A DNA stretch of 64,000 nt from Centrapalus pauciflorus (lineage: Eukaryota > Streptophyta > Magnoliopsida > Asterales > Asteraceae): contig JAANYP010003832.1 of assembly GCA_020465985.1 (NCBI GenBank), forward strand, positions 113,668-177,667, read 5' to 3'. A program made the position numbers and the translations under genes. Shown piece after piece: positions 41,669-52,169 of this stretch (positions within the stretch are counted from its first letter, which is position 1; each line of letters starts with the position of its first letter). The notes beneath the pieces were generated by a model. It ran no database searches, was not told the DNA's origin, and worked only from the letters and a program-made list of their open reading frames with translations.

Positions 41669-44329
41669 ATGGCGGATAGAGTGTTTGTGCCAAAGCATAA
41701 TATGGTCATTTCCCCTGACCATAATATCCCTGAAGCGCAGGGTTTTCGCCAGATGGTGGATTTCCTGGAGGAGTCCAGAATTTCATTTGCACTGTCTCAT
41801 AACATACAAATAGTCATTCCTTATGTACGCCAATTTTATGAACATCTGCAAGTAGATTGCACTGTCACTCCGACAGTTCTAAGGACAAGGATAGCTGGAC
41901 AGTCGTTGGTATTTTCTGCTGATGTGCTACGCCAAGTTCTGCAGCTGGGAACTCAGGAGCAAGAGTCTGGGCCTAAAGATTTTCCTTTAAGTAGTAGGCA
42001 GGCTGCCTTTGTGAGGATGGGATATAGCTTGGATGTTACTAAGGCATCCTATATGAAGAGTGGACTCATTGGGCAATGGAGATTTCTGGCGCACGTGTTC
42101 ATGGTATTTTTTGCGGCCAAGAAAGCGGGATTTGATTATATTGTATCGAAGATCCAATCCGGGATTATCGCATTGGTTTATAATCGGCGTTTCAGTTTTT
42201 CAGAAATGTTTTTCTCAGAGTTTGTTCATCAAATCACTGCTCCGGAACGAGAAAGACTGTTACTTTATCCTCGCTTTGTGATGATGCTCATCAGGCACTT
42301 CTTGCCAAATTTACCGCAGCTTAATGACATTCAAAGCGTAGCGGTTATCGATAAGAGGATTTTTGCTGATTGCTCCTCTCATAGAGGAAGATTAGCGGTC
42401 CCGGTAGAGCGACCTTTGTTTGGGGCTGTTATCAACCGGAACTTTGTCGCCCCTGATGATGCCAATTGGGCGGGTGAGGTGGAAGTTCAGCATCGTCAGC
42501 CACAACAACGACAGCAACAACCGCGCCCTCAGCAACAGAGGAGACGCCAAAGATCTTCAGCGAGTCAAACTCAGGCAACTAGGCCTTCTACCAGTCAACC
42601 TCAAGAGGCACAAGAGGCAGGGCCTTCAAGTGCACCACCCGATTCTGATCCGATAACACAAACATTGGAGGAAATCTGGGCTTCTAGGCCTAATGCTAAT
42701 GAAGAGATAACAGCTGAGCTTGTTGATCAATTGCTAGAGCCTCCGAAAGGAGAAGATGATGTTCTTAGGGAAGTCGATGAATATCAACTTGAGCAAACAG
42801 GTAATGACATGTCATCTTCAGCTACTGAATCTGAAGATATGGAAGAGATAGAGGTTGAAGTACCAGAGTCTGTCACTGCAAAACCATCTGTCCAGATAGG
42901 AACCTATGGATCGAGGTTAGTGGTGAATGAAGAAGCTTCACGACGACGAGCATCACGGGAGTCTGATGACTCTGATTTTGAGGAAGACGAAGTTGCTCCA
43001 TTATTGACAAGGCAAAGGGCTAAACGTCATCGTTTTATGCATGGAGCTACCTCCTCTTCAGCTGCACAGCCTAAAATATCTCATCCTCCACCTACTCAAT
43101 CTACCATTCCACCATCACCACCACCTGTTGAACCATACATCCCATCACCAATCATTCCGACCCCAATACAATCCATTCCATCCACCTTATCCACCTACGC
43201 AGAGAATCAAAGGTTTTTTGAACTAAAGAATAGAGTTGACTTCCAGCAGATTCAAATCTTTGGCCTGACAACGGCTCTCGGGGAAGTACAAAAGCATAAT
43301 GCCAATCTAGATATCGAGAATGCCGAGCTGAAGAAGACTGTGGACCAGGTTCAGGAAGATAACTTGGAGCTGAAAGCCTTTGCAGCTGATCAAGCGGCCG
43401 AAATAAGATCAATGCGCTCCCTGATTGAGCAATTAATGAAAAATATAAAGGCTCAGGGGGAGACAAGCTGCCGTGATCAAGTGGAGCTGCCAAGGGATGA
43501 TGATGATAATAATGAAGATGACAACGGCAATGATCCCAGCACGCAAAGACATAATGAGCCAGTAGATTTTTCTGCTGCTCAGGATGCTGAGACTCAGGGG
43601 GAGCCGAGTCAATCGGGAGCTGTAGAAGGAGAGGCCAGTTCATCCAAAGCCACAGAGTCGGAGATAAATGAAATGATCGAAGCCCTAATGGATCTCGATG
43701 ACGACCCTATGGACCTTGGCTTTGATTTTGAGGATGATGTGGAGGAGTTAGAAGAAGGAGAATTTGTACCCGAAGATATAACAGATTGGAAATCCGATGA
43801 TGAAGTTTGTGCTGATGAAGATGATGAAGCATATGAGATCATCGTTCAACAAAACCCAATCACAGATACTTATGTGATAGACGGAAATAATGTGATTAAC
43901 ATAGAAGTAGTCAATGCTGCTTTAAATGTTGATTCATCAAGAGAAGAGCCTGCCAGAGAGCTTACCAATGAAGAGAAAAGAAAACTATGGTTCAGGGCAG
44001 AGCAAAAGGAGTTAGAGTTAAAGAAGAAGATGTGTGTGCGGGGTACTGGAGAGCTATCCGGAAGTATATTGAGCTGGTTCTTTGATCGGGAATTGCAGCT
44101 ATTCATTATCAAAAGAAAAGATGGTCTCCAGTATCTCAGAAGAACTCTGAAAGTGTTCAACTCCTTGCCGAAGATTGAGATAAAGGCGTTAGCTTGGAAG
44201 GAGCTAATCAACATCGGCAACGACCCTTACGCTGAAATAATTGCCAAGATCATAAGAAAAGAAGGAAGGTCGAGGAAGTTCGAACGTCTCAATCCGAGGG
44301 TAGGTAAACGAGTAATGGACCATTCTTGA
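41669..44329 (+). CDS. Third ORF of Copia C2 (env-position protein, function unknown)
   Basis: 886 codons from an ATG 2 nt after a splice acceptor. A globular N-terminal core (about 30-215) includes IPYVRQFYEHLQV, QWRFLAHVFMVFF and RRFSFSEMFFSEF; it aligns with the C1 third ORF in order and spacing. A Gln/Arg-rich stretch (about 276-297), a disordered Pro/Ser-rich part, a long coiled coil (about 516-605), a very acidic region (about 610-770) and a Lys-rich C-terminal domain follow. The frame ends at TGA 44327-44329, but the protein clearly continues in the same frame to 44680. No signal peptide or membrane span is visible, so the env-like label describes position only. The role is unknown. 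Confidence 0.85.
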   Translation: MADRVFVPKHNMVISPDHNIPEAQGFRQMVDFLEESRISFALSHNIQIVIPYVRQFYEHLQVDCTVTPTVLRTRIAGQSLVFSADVLRQVLQLGTQEQESGPKDFPLSSRQAAFVRMGYSLDVTKASYMKSGLIGQWRFLAHVFMVFFAAKKAGFDYIVSKIQSGIIALVYNRRFSFSEMFFSEFVHQITAPERERLLLYPRFVMMLIRHFLPNLPQLNDIQSVAVIDKRIFADCSSHRGRLAVPVERPLFGAVINRNFVAPDDANWAGEVEVQHRQPQQRQQQPRPQQQRRRQRSSASQTQATRPSTSQPQEAQEAGPSSAPPDSDPITQTLEEIWASRPNANEEITAELVDQLLEPPKGEDDVLREVDEYQLEQTGNDMSSSATESEDMEEIEVEVPESVTAKPSVQIGTYGSRLVVNEEASRRRASRESDDSDFEEDEVAPLLTRQRAKRHRFMHGATSSSAAQPKISHPPPTQSTIPPSPPPVEPYIPSPIIPTPIQSIPSTLSTYAENQRFFELKNRVDFQQIQIFGLTTALGEVQKHNANLDIENAELKKTVDQVQEDNLELKAFAADQAAEIRSMRSLIEQLMKNIKAQGETSCRDQVELPRDDDDNNEDDNGNDPSTQRHNEPVDFSAAQDAETQGEPSQSGAVEGEASSSKATESEINEMIEALMDLDDDPMDLGFDFEDDVEELEEGEFVPEDITDWKSDDEVCADEDDEAYEIIVQQNPITDTYVIDGNNVINIEVVNAALNVDSSREEPARELTNEEKRKLWFRAEQKELELKKKMCVRGTGELSGSILSWFFDRELQLFIIKRKDGLQYLRRTLKVFNSLPKIEIKALAWKELINIGNDPYAEIIAKIIRKEGRSRKFERLNPRVGKRVMDHS

Positions 44330-44680
44330 ATTGATCCTCTGACTGGGCGTCCATGGATGAAAATACAATACAGACCAGTGAGATGTCTGAGAAAGGTTCC
44401 ACTCAAGCCAATGCCACAGGACGTCATGAAAAACCTAAACTGGTGGTATGTGGAAAGTGAAACGGGAGAAGCCGTGATGGAAGATTTTGAAGAAAAAGTG
44501 ATTCTTAGAGTCTACGATCCCCTTCACCTTGTAAACCTTTCTAAAGATGATCTTCAAGTGCTACATGCTCATAAAATCTCAAGCGACACTCATATGGATA
44601 GTGAGGCTAGAAAGTATGAAAATGTAGTTAAAGTGTGTATTGAGAAGGGTTTGTATGCTGGCAGTAGTTTGAATAAATAA
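44330..44680 (+). pseudogene. C-terminal tail of the C2 third ORF after an in-frame TGA
   Basis: The frame continues from 44330 without a shift (IDPLTGRPWMKIQYRPVR...) for about 116 codons and stops at a TAA. The in-frame ATG at 44357 is not a likely start. The composition and Trp/Tyr/Arg pattern match a folded end domain. A single base change would explain the TGA. Confidence 0.65.
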
Positions 44681-44738
44681 TAAACAAAGTACTTAATCAA
44701 ATGTGTGAATTGTTAGAAGCTATCGTCAAGAGGGAGTC

Positions 44739-45380
44739 TGTTCGTACACCCTGTGTGACGATAGCAGTCTAAGTGATCCAACATTGTGGTATTAGCAAGT
44801 GTTTGATATATATGTTTATATATGTTTGATAATTATTATTGATTGTATGTTGAACTTGATGTAACGTATTACAAGAAGTTCAAACATAAAGTTCAAAGAT
44901 AAATTCAAGCATAAGTTGAAAACATAAGTTTCAATATGTGAAAGAGTAAATTCGAATTCTCTAAGGATTGGCATTCGAATCTATGACAGATTCGAATGTG
45001 TTCCTAGGCAGATTCGAATGTACATCATAAGGTAGATTCGAGAGTGTCCAGAGGACAAACTCAAATGGGCCTTGGGCCTGATTCGAGTTTGGCCCATGGC
45101 AGACTCGAATGGTCATCTATAATTAGGGATAGACTCGAATTATTAAGGGACTTTTTGCAGAATTCGAGAGAGATTAAGCAAAAGGCGATTTCGAGTTTAT
45201 CAGTGGTTTTAGTGTTGTTTCGGAGAGAATCAATTCGTAGGTGCGTCCGTCGTAGTTCGTACAGCTTATTGATAGTCTCCGTGTTCCGAGTGAGAATTGT
45301 TACTGTCAACCCGTTAACGAGGATTCCGCACTCGTTGACGATCTTGTGTCTAGATAAATCCGTAGTGCGTAGACCTTACA
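44739..45380 (+). repeat. 3' LTR of Copia C2 (642 bp)
   Basis: Starts TGTTCGTACACCC after a short polypurine tract (AAGAGGGAGTC, 44728-44738) and ends GTAGACCTTACA before the duplication TATTT (45381-45385). It carries 44 bp missing from the 5' LTR (around 45043-45086). The 45044 and 45061 ORFs are LTR sequence. Confidence 0.92.
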
Positions 45381-45488
45381 TATTTCTCATAACTTCACAT
45401 AAATTCACACAATTAGCCAAAATTACTTAAATATCCAAAGTTTGTTGCTATAATTTATATTTTATAAATTACAGGGTGTTACATCTTT

Positions 45489-45745
45489 GGAGTGGCTTGA
45501 TGATCGATCCTCCATCATAATGACATGAAATAACTAAGTTATTAACCTTTAAACAAGCCTAAATTTATATTACATGAAACCCTTAACATATGAAGGCGAC
45601 CCTAGTACTCACACAACACACACTAGTTTCTAAGGTTACTAATTTACAAAAGCTACTAATAATGTATACCCTAAACTCAAACTTGTTCTTTTCTATTTCA
45701 TATAACATACCCCGAGACATGTAGTCTTGGGGTCAACGGACTTAT

Positions 45746-45779
<34 letters not shown>

Positions 45780-46142
45780 CATACAAGTCTTGGAGTCTTA
45801 GAAAACAAGGCCAAGGGGCGAGAGGGACAAGGTTTATGGAGAGGGACATGCGTCAAGGCCGCAGCCAAGACCAACATATCACATTCACCAGGTCTTTATA
45901 CATACAAACACACATTATATATGTGTTGCTGCTTATCTTTATGAACCTAAAATAGACACACACAAACTACCCACAACATATACATGTTTTGGGGTCTAAG
46001 ACTTGCATACATACACATACTATGTACCCCTTAATTGGGCCTTAAGCATTCACCATTCAAACATAATGTATGAGTGACACAAGTCTCACAGACCACATCA
46101 AGATTTACAGGTAGATATAAGAAGGATCAATGGCATACTCAA
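45489..46142 (-). mobile_element. Old LTR-like block, second part
   Basis: Continuation of the block interrupted by the solo LTR at 20118-45483. On the minus strand, sequence next to 45489 joins 20112 to give the polyprotein-like DPMTRG motif. A (CA)n microsatellite lies at 45746-45776. No other coding or terminal motif was recognised. It ends where a truncated Tekay LTR begins. Confidence 0.4.
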
Positions 46143-46250
46143 GTAAAAGGGACCTGTGGTATCAAACGCTTGTAAATTTAATTCTTACTTAATGCATTGC
46201 CAACTTGTAACTTAATGACGTGTACTATTTGTGGTAACTTGGGTGTTACA
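46143..46250 (+). repeat. Truncated 5' LTR end of the degenerate Tekay element
   Basis: Only the last 108 bp of the LTR remain, ending AACTTGGGTGTTACA. They match 23909-24018. A primer-binding site with one change (CGGTATCAGAGCAGCAG, from 46255) follows, so this is a true 5' LTR/internal boundary. Confidence 0.85.
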
Positions 46251-49200
46251 AAGTCGGTATCAGAGCAGCAGTTTAATCATCGGACTGGCCACCCGATACT
46301 TAAACTCTGGAATGATAAGGACTATGTGACTCTGAATTCCCGAAAAAGTCACCAAGGCCTAGGGTAAATAAATTAGTAAAGGACTACCCGCACAACTTGA
46401 CCTAAGATAGGCAATTACGACTGTTGAGTCGGGGAACGGGAAATGACTGACTGCTTGTTACTGACTTGATTATGTGATTACTTGATGTTGGCTTTATTCT
46501 ATGAATATGTGCTAGTCTGAACTGAGCCAGGAAATAATGTTTATTACCTTTATACTTTCAACCAATGGCTGATAAGAACCCTACTGTTGTTGGTACCTCC
46601 AATGTTGATAAAGCTGCAGAAGTTGCGACTGATCAGCATAAAGAACATGTTCATGTAGAAGATCTAGTTACTGACCCTGAGAACATTGCTAATGAATCTA
46701 GCAGCACTGCCTCGCCTGTACCCCCTCAACAGGCTCAATTAATTGCTCTCGTTCACAAGCTAAATGAGGATAATCGTAGACAGATGCAACTAATGTTGGA
46801 TAGAAATCGACTTCAGACGGATGTGTCGGTTGAGGATAGATTCAAGCAAACCAAGGATTTGCTTACCAAGAGTAAAGCAGTCGAGCAAACTGACGAGGAG
46901 AACCAGCGGGAGATTGACTTTAAGCGTCGTGAGGAAGAACTTAGGTTACGGGAACTTGAGTTACAGGAACTTGAGTTGAAGCGTAGGGAAGACATGTTAG
47001 CAAAGACTAAGAAAACCTGAAAGAGGAACCATACACATGTGTCATTTGAAGAAGAAAGTGAGTATGACTCCTCCGACCACCATGTCAAGGTGGGACGAGA
47101 GTGCTCTTTCACTGACTTCAAGAAGTGTGGAGCTCGTACTTTTGCTGGGTCATCTGATCCAGTAAAAGCAATTGATTGGGTAGCCAACGTGGAGAAATCC
47201 TTTAAACTCTCTAAGTGTCCGGAAAAGGACGATGTTACTTTTGCAACTGATATGTTAGAAAATGGAGTTGGACGTTGGTGGAAGTCAATCACCAATCCCA
47301 TGACTGATGCAATGGAGAAATCCATTACTTGGGATCAGTTCAAAATCCATCTAAAGGAGAAATATTGCCCTCAGGATGTCAAGCGACAAATGGAGAAGAC
47401 TCTGCTATCTTTCCAACAAGGTACATGTCTGTAACGGACTATTAGCTAGAATTCACCAAGCTCTCCTTGTTATCTGACCACCCTGTTGACACTGACGAGA
47501 GACGTAGGGATCTATTTGTTGATGGCCTAGATAGAGAGATCAGAAAGTTTGTGAAATCTGGTAGACCGAAAAGCTACATCGAGGCAGTTGAGATTGCAAG
47601 GGTAGGTGAGTTAGAAATCTATCCTGAACATGCCTGTCCTTTTCTTGCTAAATCTAGTAAGGAAGGAAAATCTGAGAAATCTGGGAAGGGTAAATCTGAT
47701 AGGAAGAGCGAAAGCTCGAAGAAAGGGGGAAAGCAGTCTTCCAAGAAGGCTCAATCATATGCAGTGTCATCGACGCCAAGATCTGCTTGTCCACGTCGCA
47801 AGCAAATTCATGAAGGAAAATGTGATCCTGCATTTGTTAAATGTTATTACTGTGGGCAAAACGGCCATGACAGGTCTGAATGTCCCAAACGCGGTGAGGC
47901 TTGCCGTAACTGCATTACTATGGGGCATCATGCCAAAGACTGTACAACGCCCCGATACAATGCTCCACCTGCATCCTCCTATCACCAATCAGCTAAGGGT
48001 TCCACTGCTCCAAGAACCCAACCAAGATCCTTCCAAATGATCGCCGAAGAGGCAAAAGAAACTGCTAATGTCGTCACTGGTACATTTATTGTCAATTCTT
48101 TACCTGCTTCAGTTTTGTTTGATTCTGGCTCTAACTTGTCATTCGTTTCTAAAAAGTTTGCTAGACAGTTTGATTTTGCTCCTGTATTGTTACCTGTACC
48201 TCTAGACATAGAAACTGCTAGCTCTTATTTCGTGTCTGTAAACAAATTCTATCGTTCTTGTAAACTTGTAATCAGAAACTATGCCTCGGACGTCGATCTA
48301 ATACCGATGCAGATCAGAGAATTCGACGTCATTATAGGAATGGATTGGCTCATGATGGGCAATACTGAAATCCTTTGTGCCAAAAGGATGATCAGAATTA
48401 GAATCCCCGAAGGAAATTGACTCTATGTCTATGGTGACAGAAAGTCTCGAGACTTGGGTCTCATCTCTATGTTGAAAGCCCAAAGATGCTAAGGAGATCA
48501 AAAAGACCGTGTTTGACGTACCAGTGGTTCGAGAATTCCCTGATGTATTCCCGGATGACATCTCTGGACTGCCACCGGATCGACAAATCGAATTCCACAT
48601 CGATCTTGTACCGGGTGCAGCTCCAATTGCAAAAGCACCTTACCGACTTGCTCCCAACGAGATGAAGGAGAAGGATGGTACCTTTCGCATGTGCATCGAC
48701 TGCCGAAAGCTGAATAAAGTGACTATCAAGAATAAATATACACTGCCACGAATTGACGACTTGTTTGACCAACTGCAAGGAGCCAACTATTTCTCGAAGG
48801 TTGATCTTCGATCAGGTCATCATCAGCTCAAAGTATGACGTTTCGAAAACGGCATTCCGAACTAGATATGGCCACTTTGAATTTCTTGTTATGCCGTTTG
48901 GTCTCACTAATGCCCCTGCTGCATTCATGGACCTCATGAATAGGGTATGTCGATCAATGTTGGATAAATTAATTATAGTTTTCATCAACGATATTCTGAT
49001 TTACTCCAAGTTTGAGACTGACCATGCAAAGCATTTACGAGAATTGCTAGAATTTCTACGCAAAGAGCGACTCTACGCAAAGTTCTCAAAATGTGAATTC
49101 TGGTTACGGCAGGTAATATCTGATTTCTCGTTGTCATTTATATACCTGTACAATAGCTAAAACTTGTTGTACCGCTTCTAAACCTCTGTGTTTAGGTACA

Positions 49201-51056
49201 ATTCTTGGGACATGTTGTCTCAGGCGACGGAATTGCTGTGGATCCATCGAAAGTTGATGCAGTCTAGAAATGGGACGCACCGAAAAACGTATCTGAAATC
49301 CGAAGCTTCTTGGGATTAGCAGGTTATTACCGGAGGTTCAATCGTGATATCTACAAGATTGCGGTACCTTTAACCAGCCTGACAAAGAAAGACGTTAAGT
49401 TTGACTGGAATGAATCCCAAGAACAAGACTTTAAGACTCTGAAACGCAAACCGATTGAAGCACCGATACTGGCCCTACCTGAGGGTAATGATGACTTTGT
49501 TGTCTACAGTGATGCTTCAAAGATGGGACTAGGCTGTGTGTTGATGCAACGGGACACAGTTATCGCCTACACATCAAGGCAGCTAAAGACTCACGAAAAG
49601 AATTATCCGATGCATGACTTAGAACTGGCAGCCATGACCTTCGCATTGAAGATCTGACGGCATTATCTGTATGGCACCCGTTGCAAATCATACACACAGA
49701 CCGTAAAAGTCTGAAGTATATATTTGACTAGAAAGAACTGAATATGCAGTAAAGTCGATCAATTGAATTGATCAAAGACTATGACTGCGAGATCCTCTAT
49801 CATCCAGTCAAAGCAAACGTAGTAGCAGACGCCTTGAGCCGTAAATCCGGACAAAATTATTACAGCCGATGTTATGCCTTGACTCTTGTTGTTTTGGAAT
49901 CCGCACTGACAGACCTGACTTGCTGCTCAAACCGAAGCTATTCGGGATGAGAATCTGAAATTTGAACGCATGGTTACTTATGTGACCAAACTGACTCCTG
50001 ACAACTGTGGACTTAGACGGTTTGTGCATAGGATATGGGTTCCAAGAACAGGAGGTGTCCGTGACCAAATTCTGTCGGAGGCTCACACGTCGAAATTTTC
50101 TATACATCCTGCTGGTTCTACTTAGATGTATCAAGACCTGAAATCAGAATATTGGTGGCCTGGGATGAAAAAGGATGTTGGGCGATATGTCCAAAATTGC
50201 ATGACTTGTTTGCAAGTCAAATCCACCAGAATCCTTATGGGGAACTACAACTGTTGCCAATCCCGGAATGGAAGTGGGACCGCATAACCATGGACTTCGT
50301 GATGAAGCTGCCTAGGACTAAACGAAACCACGACTCTATATGGGTAATAGTGGATCGACTCACCAGTCGGCACAATTCCTCCCATTCGTGAAGACGCACA
50401 CCTTGACAAACTGGCTGAACTGTATGTGAAAGAAATTTTGACTAGACATGGTGTTCCTTTGTCTATCGTATATGACCGTGACAGCAGGTTTACCTCTCAC
50501 TTTTGGAGGGCCTTTAAGAGTGAACTGGGTACTGAACTTAACATGAGCACCGCTTATTACCCAGAGACTGACGGGTAAAGTGAGAGAACTATCTTGTCTT
50601 TAGAAGATATGCTACGAGCCTGTGTGATTGATCTTGGTGGAAACTGGGGTAATCATCTTCCGTTCGTGGAGTTTACATATAACAATAGTTACCACTTGAC
50701 TATTGGCATGCCTCCATATCAGTTTTTGTACGGACGTCGATGCCGAACTCCAACTTGTTGGTGGGAAACTGGCGAACGTCCAATAGCCAGTCCACCGTTT
50801 GCCGAACCTTACTACTCCTTTCCTTGGCGAGACTTTCAGCATTACCTTATCACCAACCTCAAACATGATTGCCTCGGTTTGTTGGTCCCTTTGAAATACT
50901 TGATCGTGTAGGACTGCAAGCCTACAGATTAAGACTGTCTGCTGAAATGTTGAGGATACATGACGTATTTCACTTTAGTAATCTTCGAAAGTGCTTGATT
51001 GACGCTGAAGTCGTGATACCTTGGAAAGACGTGCAAATTGACGAACAGTTGCGAAT
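46251..51056 (+). pseudogene. Degenerate Tekay-type gag-pol
   Basis: Aligns along its length with the intact polyprotein at 59068-63879. It starts at ATG 46565 (ADKNPTV...), and gag, two zinc knuckles, protease, RT, RNase H and integrase remnants follow in order. Lesions include TGA at 47018, a one-base deletion near 47425, TGA at 48418, deletions near 48490 and 48672 (the latter removes about 30 RT residues), a deletion at 48836 and many later stops. The RT catalytic motif reads FIND instead of FIDD. Coding breaks off at 51056, before the chromodomain, and joins LTR sequence. The acceptor-like CAG before the gag ATG has become CAA. Positions 49113-49195 hold an intron-like insertion. The copy is dead. 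Confidence 0.88.
49113..49195 (+). other. 83-nt GT-AG intron-like insertion in pol
   Basis: The degenerate copy reads TGGTTACGGCAG, then GTAATATCTG...CTGTGTTTAG, then GTACAATTCTTGGG. The intact copy has TGGTTACGCCAG joined directly to GTGCAGTTTTTAGG at 61740/61741. The extra segment begins GT, ends AG, is AT-rich, has a branch-like CTTCTAAAC near its 3' end, and lies between codons (phase 0). Precise removal restores the reading through Q-V-Q-F-L-G-H. Its size suits a small plant intron. Confidence 0.7.
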
Positions 51057-51768
51057 CCAAACTTCTCTCTAAGTTTTCTCCCAATAAACTTGGTCAAATC
51101 TTTAGTTCTTTATGTCATTGGAAAGCTCTTAAGGAGTACTACAAGATTCTGCAATTGCATGTTGAGTTTGGTTCGGATCTAAGGTAAGAACACCCCATAA
51201 ACTCTTCATATATTCGATTTTTATGCTAAAATCAGAAATTCCAATTCTGAATTCGTTTGAGGCTGTTTTGCACGGGTTTAAGACTCGATTTTTCTTGGAA
51301 ATCATTTGCAAATAACTACCCAAGTGTTCTAATACCTGGACCAAGGATAGTTTCATGTTTTCATCCTCTTTTTCTTCGGATTAAACCTAAAAAACGCAGC
51401 TCATTTTGCTGTTGTGCTGTCGAACGAAAAACAGAAAAAAGGGGTTGTTTGCATGTTTAAATGAACTGAAAAGATGCATTAGAAATAGACCTAATCCGAT
51501 CTTAGACATGCCCCTTAACGTTCTTGTGAGTTGTGACCTGGAAATGATGCTTAAAAGCTGAATTTTTGGACCAAAAACTTGAAGACTGCAGCAGCCCTCG
51601 GCTAAGCTGTTGTCCGAGAATTTAATGGGTTAAAAACCCGATTGTTAGTTGCTATGTGGCTTAGAATTGACCCAAATTTGCTTGGCTATGTCTTGTGTGT
51701 GAAATGGATTTGTTTTGGGACCAAATTAATGCAATTATCAGTTTTTAAAAGTTTAGAAATTGTAACAC
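51057..51768 (+). repeat. Tekay-type LTR interior, plus strand
   Basis: Joined to the broken pol at 51056/51057, it is highly similar to the reverse complement of 24024-24715. It carries the donor-like ATCTAAG|GTAAGAACACC at 51183/51184. It ends GTTTAGAAAT, where an inverted LTR end begins. Confidence 0.8.
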
Positions 51769-51879
51769 CCAAGTTACGACAAACAGTACACGTCATTAAG
51801 TTACAAGTTGGCAATGCATTAAGTAATATGTAAATATTACAAGTGTTTGATACCACATGTCCCTTTTACCTATCCAACC
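51769..51879 (-). repeat. Inverted Tekay-type LTR end (111 bp)
   Basis: Starts TGTAACACCCAAGTTAC, the reverse complement of the LTR end at 23909-24018, and is cut off by the CRM-like element at 51880. The junction GAAAT|TGTAACACCC is the exact mirror image of the insertion junction at 24018/24019. Confidence 0.8.
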
Positions 51880-52169
51880 TGATGTGAACCTGTCCAAGGA
51901 CCGAGATGACGAAGATCCATTAAGGTGGAAGATCGGACCTATCACAAGATCAAAATCCAAGATGTTCCAGGATGCTCTCAATGGAATGATTAAATATTGT
52001 CGGAATCAAGCTCCCGTTTGTTTGCAAAACAACCAAACACGCTTCCTAATGTTGATCCAAGTTGAACACTAATATTAGTCCAAGTTTTGGAGCCCAAGTT
52101 CTCACTTTAATCCACAAAAGCCCAAAAATAAATAAAATTCGGCCAAGCCCACCCATGTGCATTGTTTTG

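Larger units (their letters stand above)
25117..45380 (+). mobile_element. Ty1/Copia element C2 (Sirevirus-like) with third ORF, host of C3
   Basis: A complete element delimited by LTRs 25117-25714 and 44739-45380, with TSD TATTT (25112-25116 and 45381-45385). In order: primer-binding site, leader, gag (disrupted), pol (36165-39542, open), a non-coding interval with repeated palindromes, and a third ORF (41669-44680). The net length is about 13.3 kb after removing the 6.9-kb Copia C3 inserted in gag. The LTRs differ by roughly eight single-base changes and one 44-bp indel, so insertion is fairly recent. Gag is broken, so the copy is probably not autonomous. Confidence 0.92.
20118..45483 (-). 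mobile_element. Minus-strand Tekay-type solo LTR carrying nested insertions (TSD TCTTT)
   Basis: The plus-strand termini are TGTAACACCC at 20118 and GGGTGTTACA ending at 45483, flanked by the perfect duplication TCTTT (20113-20117, 45484-45488). Removing the nested solo LTR (22640-24018) and Copia C2 (25117-45380) with their duplications leaves about 3.7 kb of LTR. It holds the block conserved among long Tekay LTRs (20620-20730), a short tandem array (22256-22451) and, on the minus strand, the donor-like ATATGAG|GTAAGA at 24593. No internal domain belongs to it, so it is a solo LTR formed before the later insertions. Confidence 0.85.
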
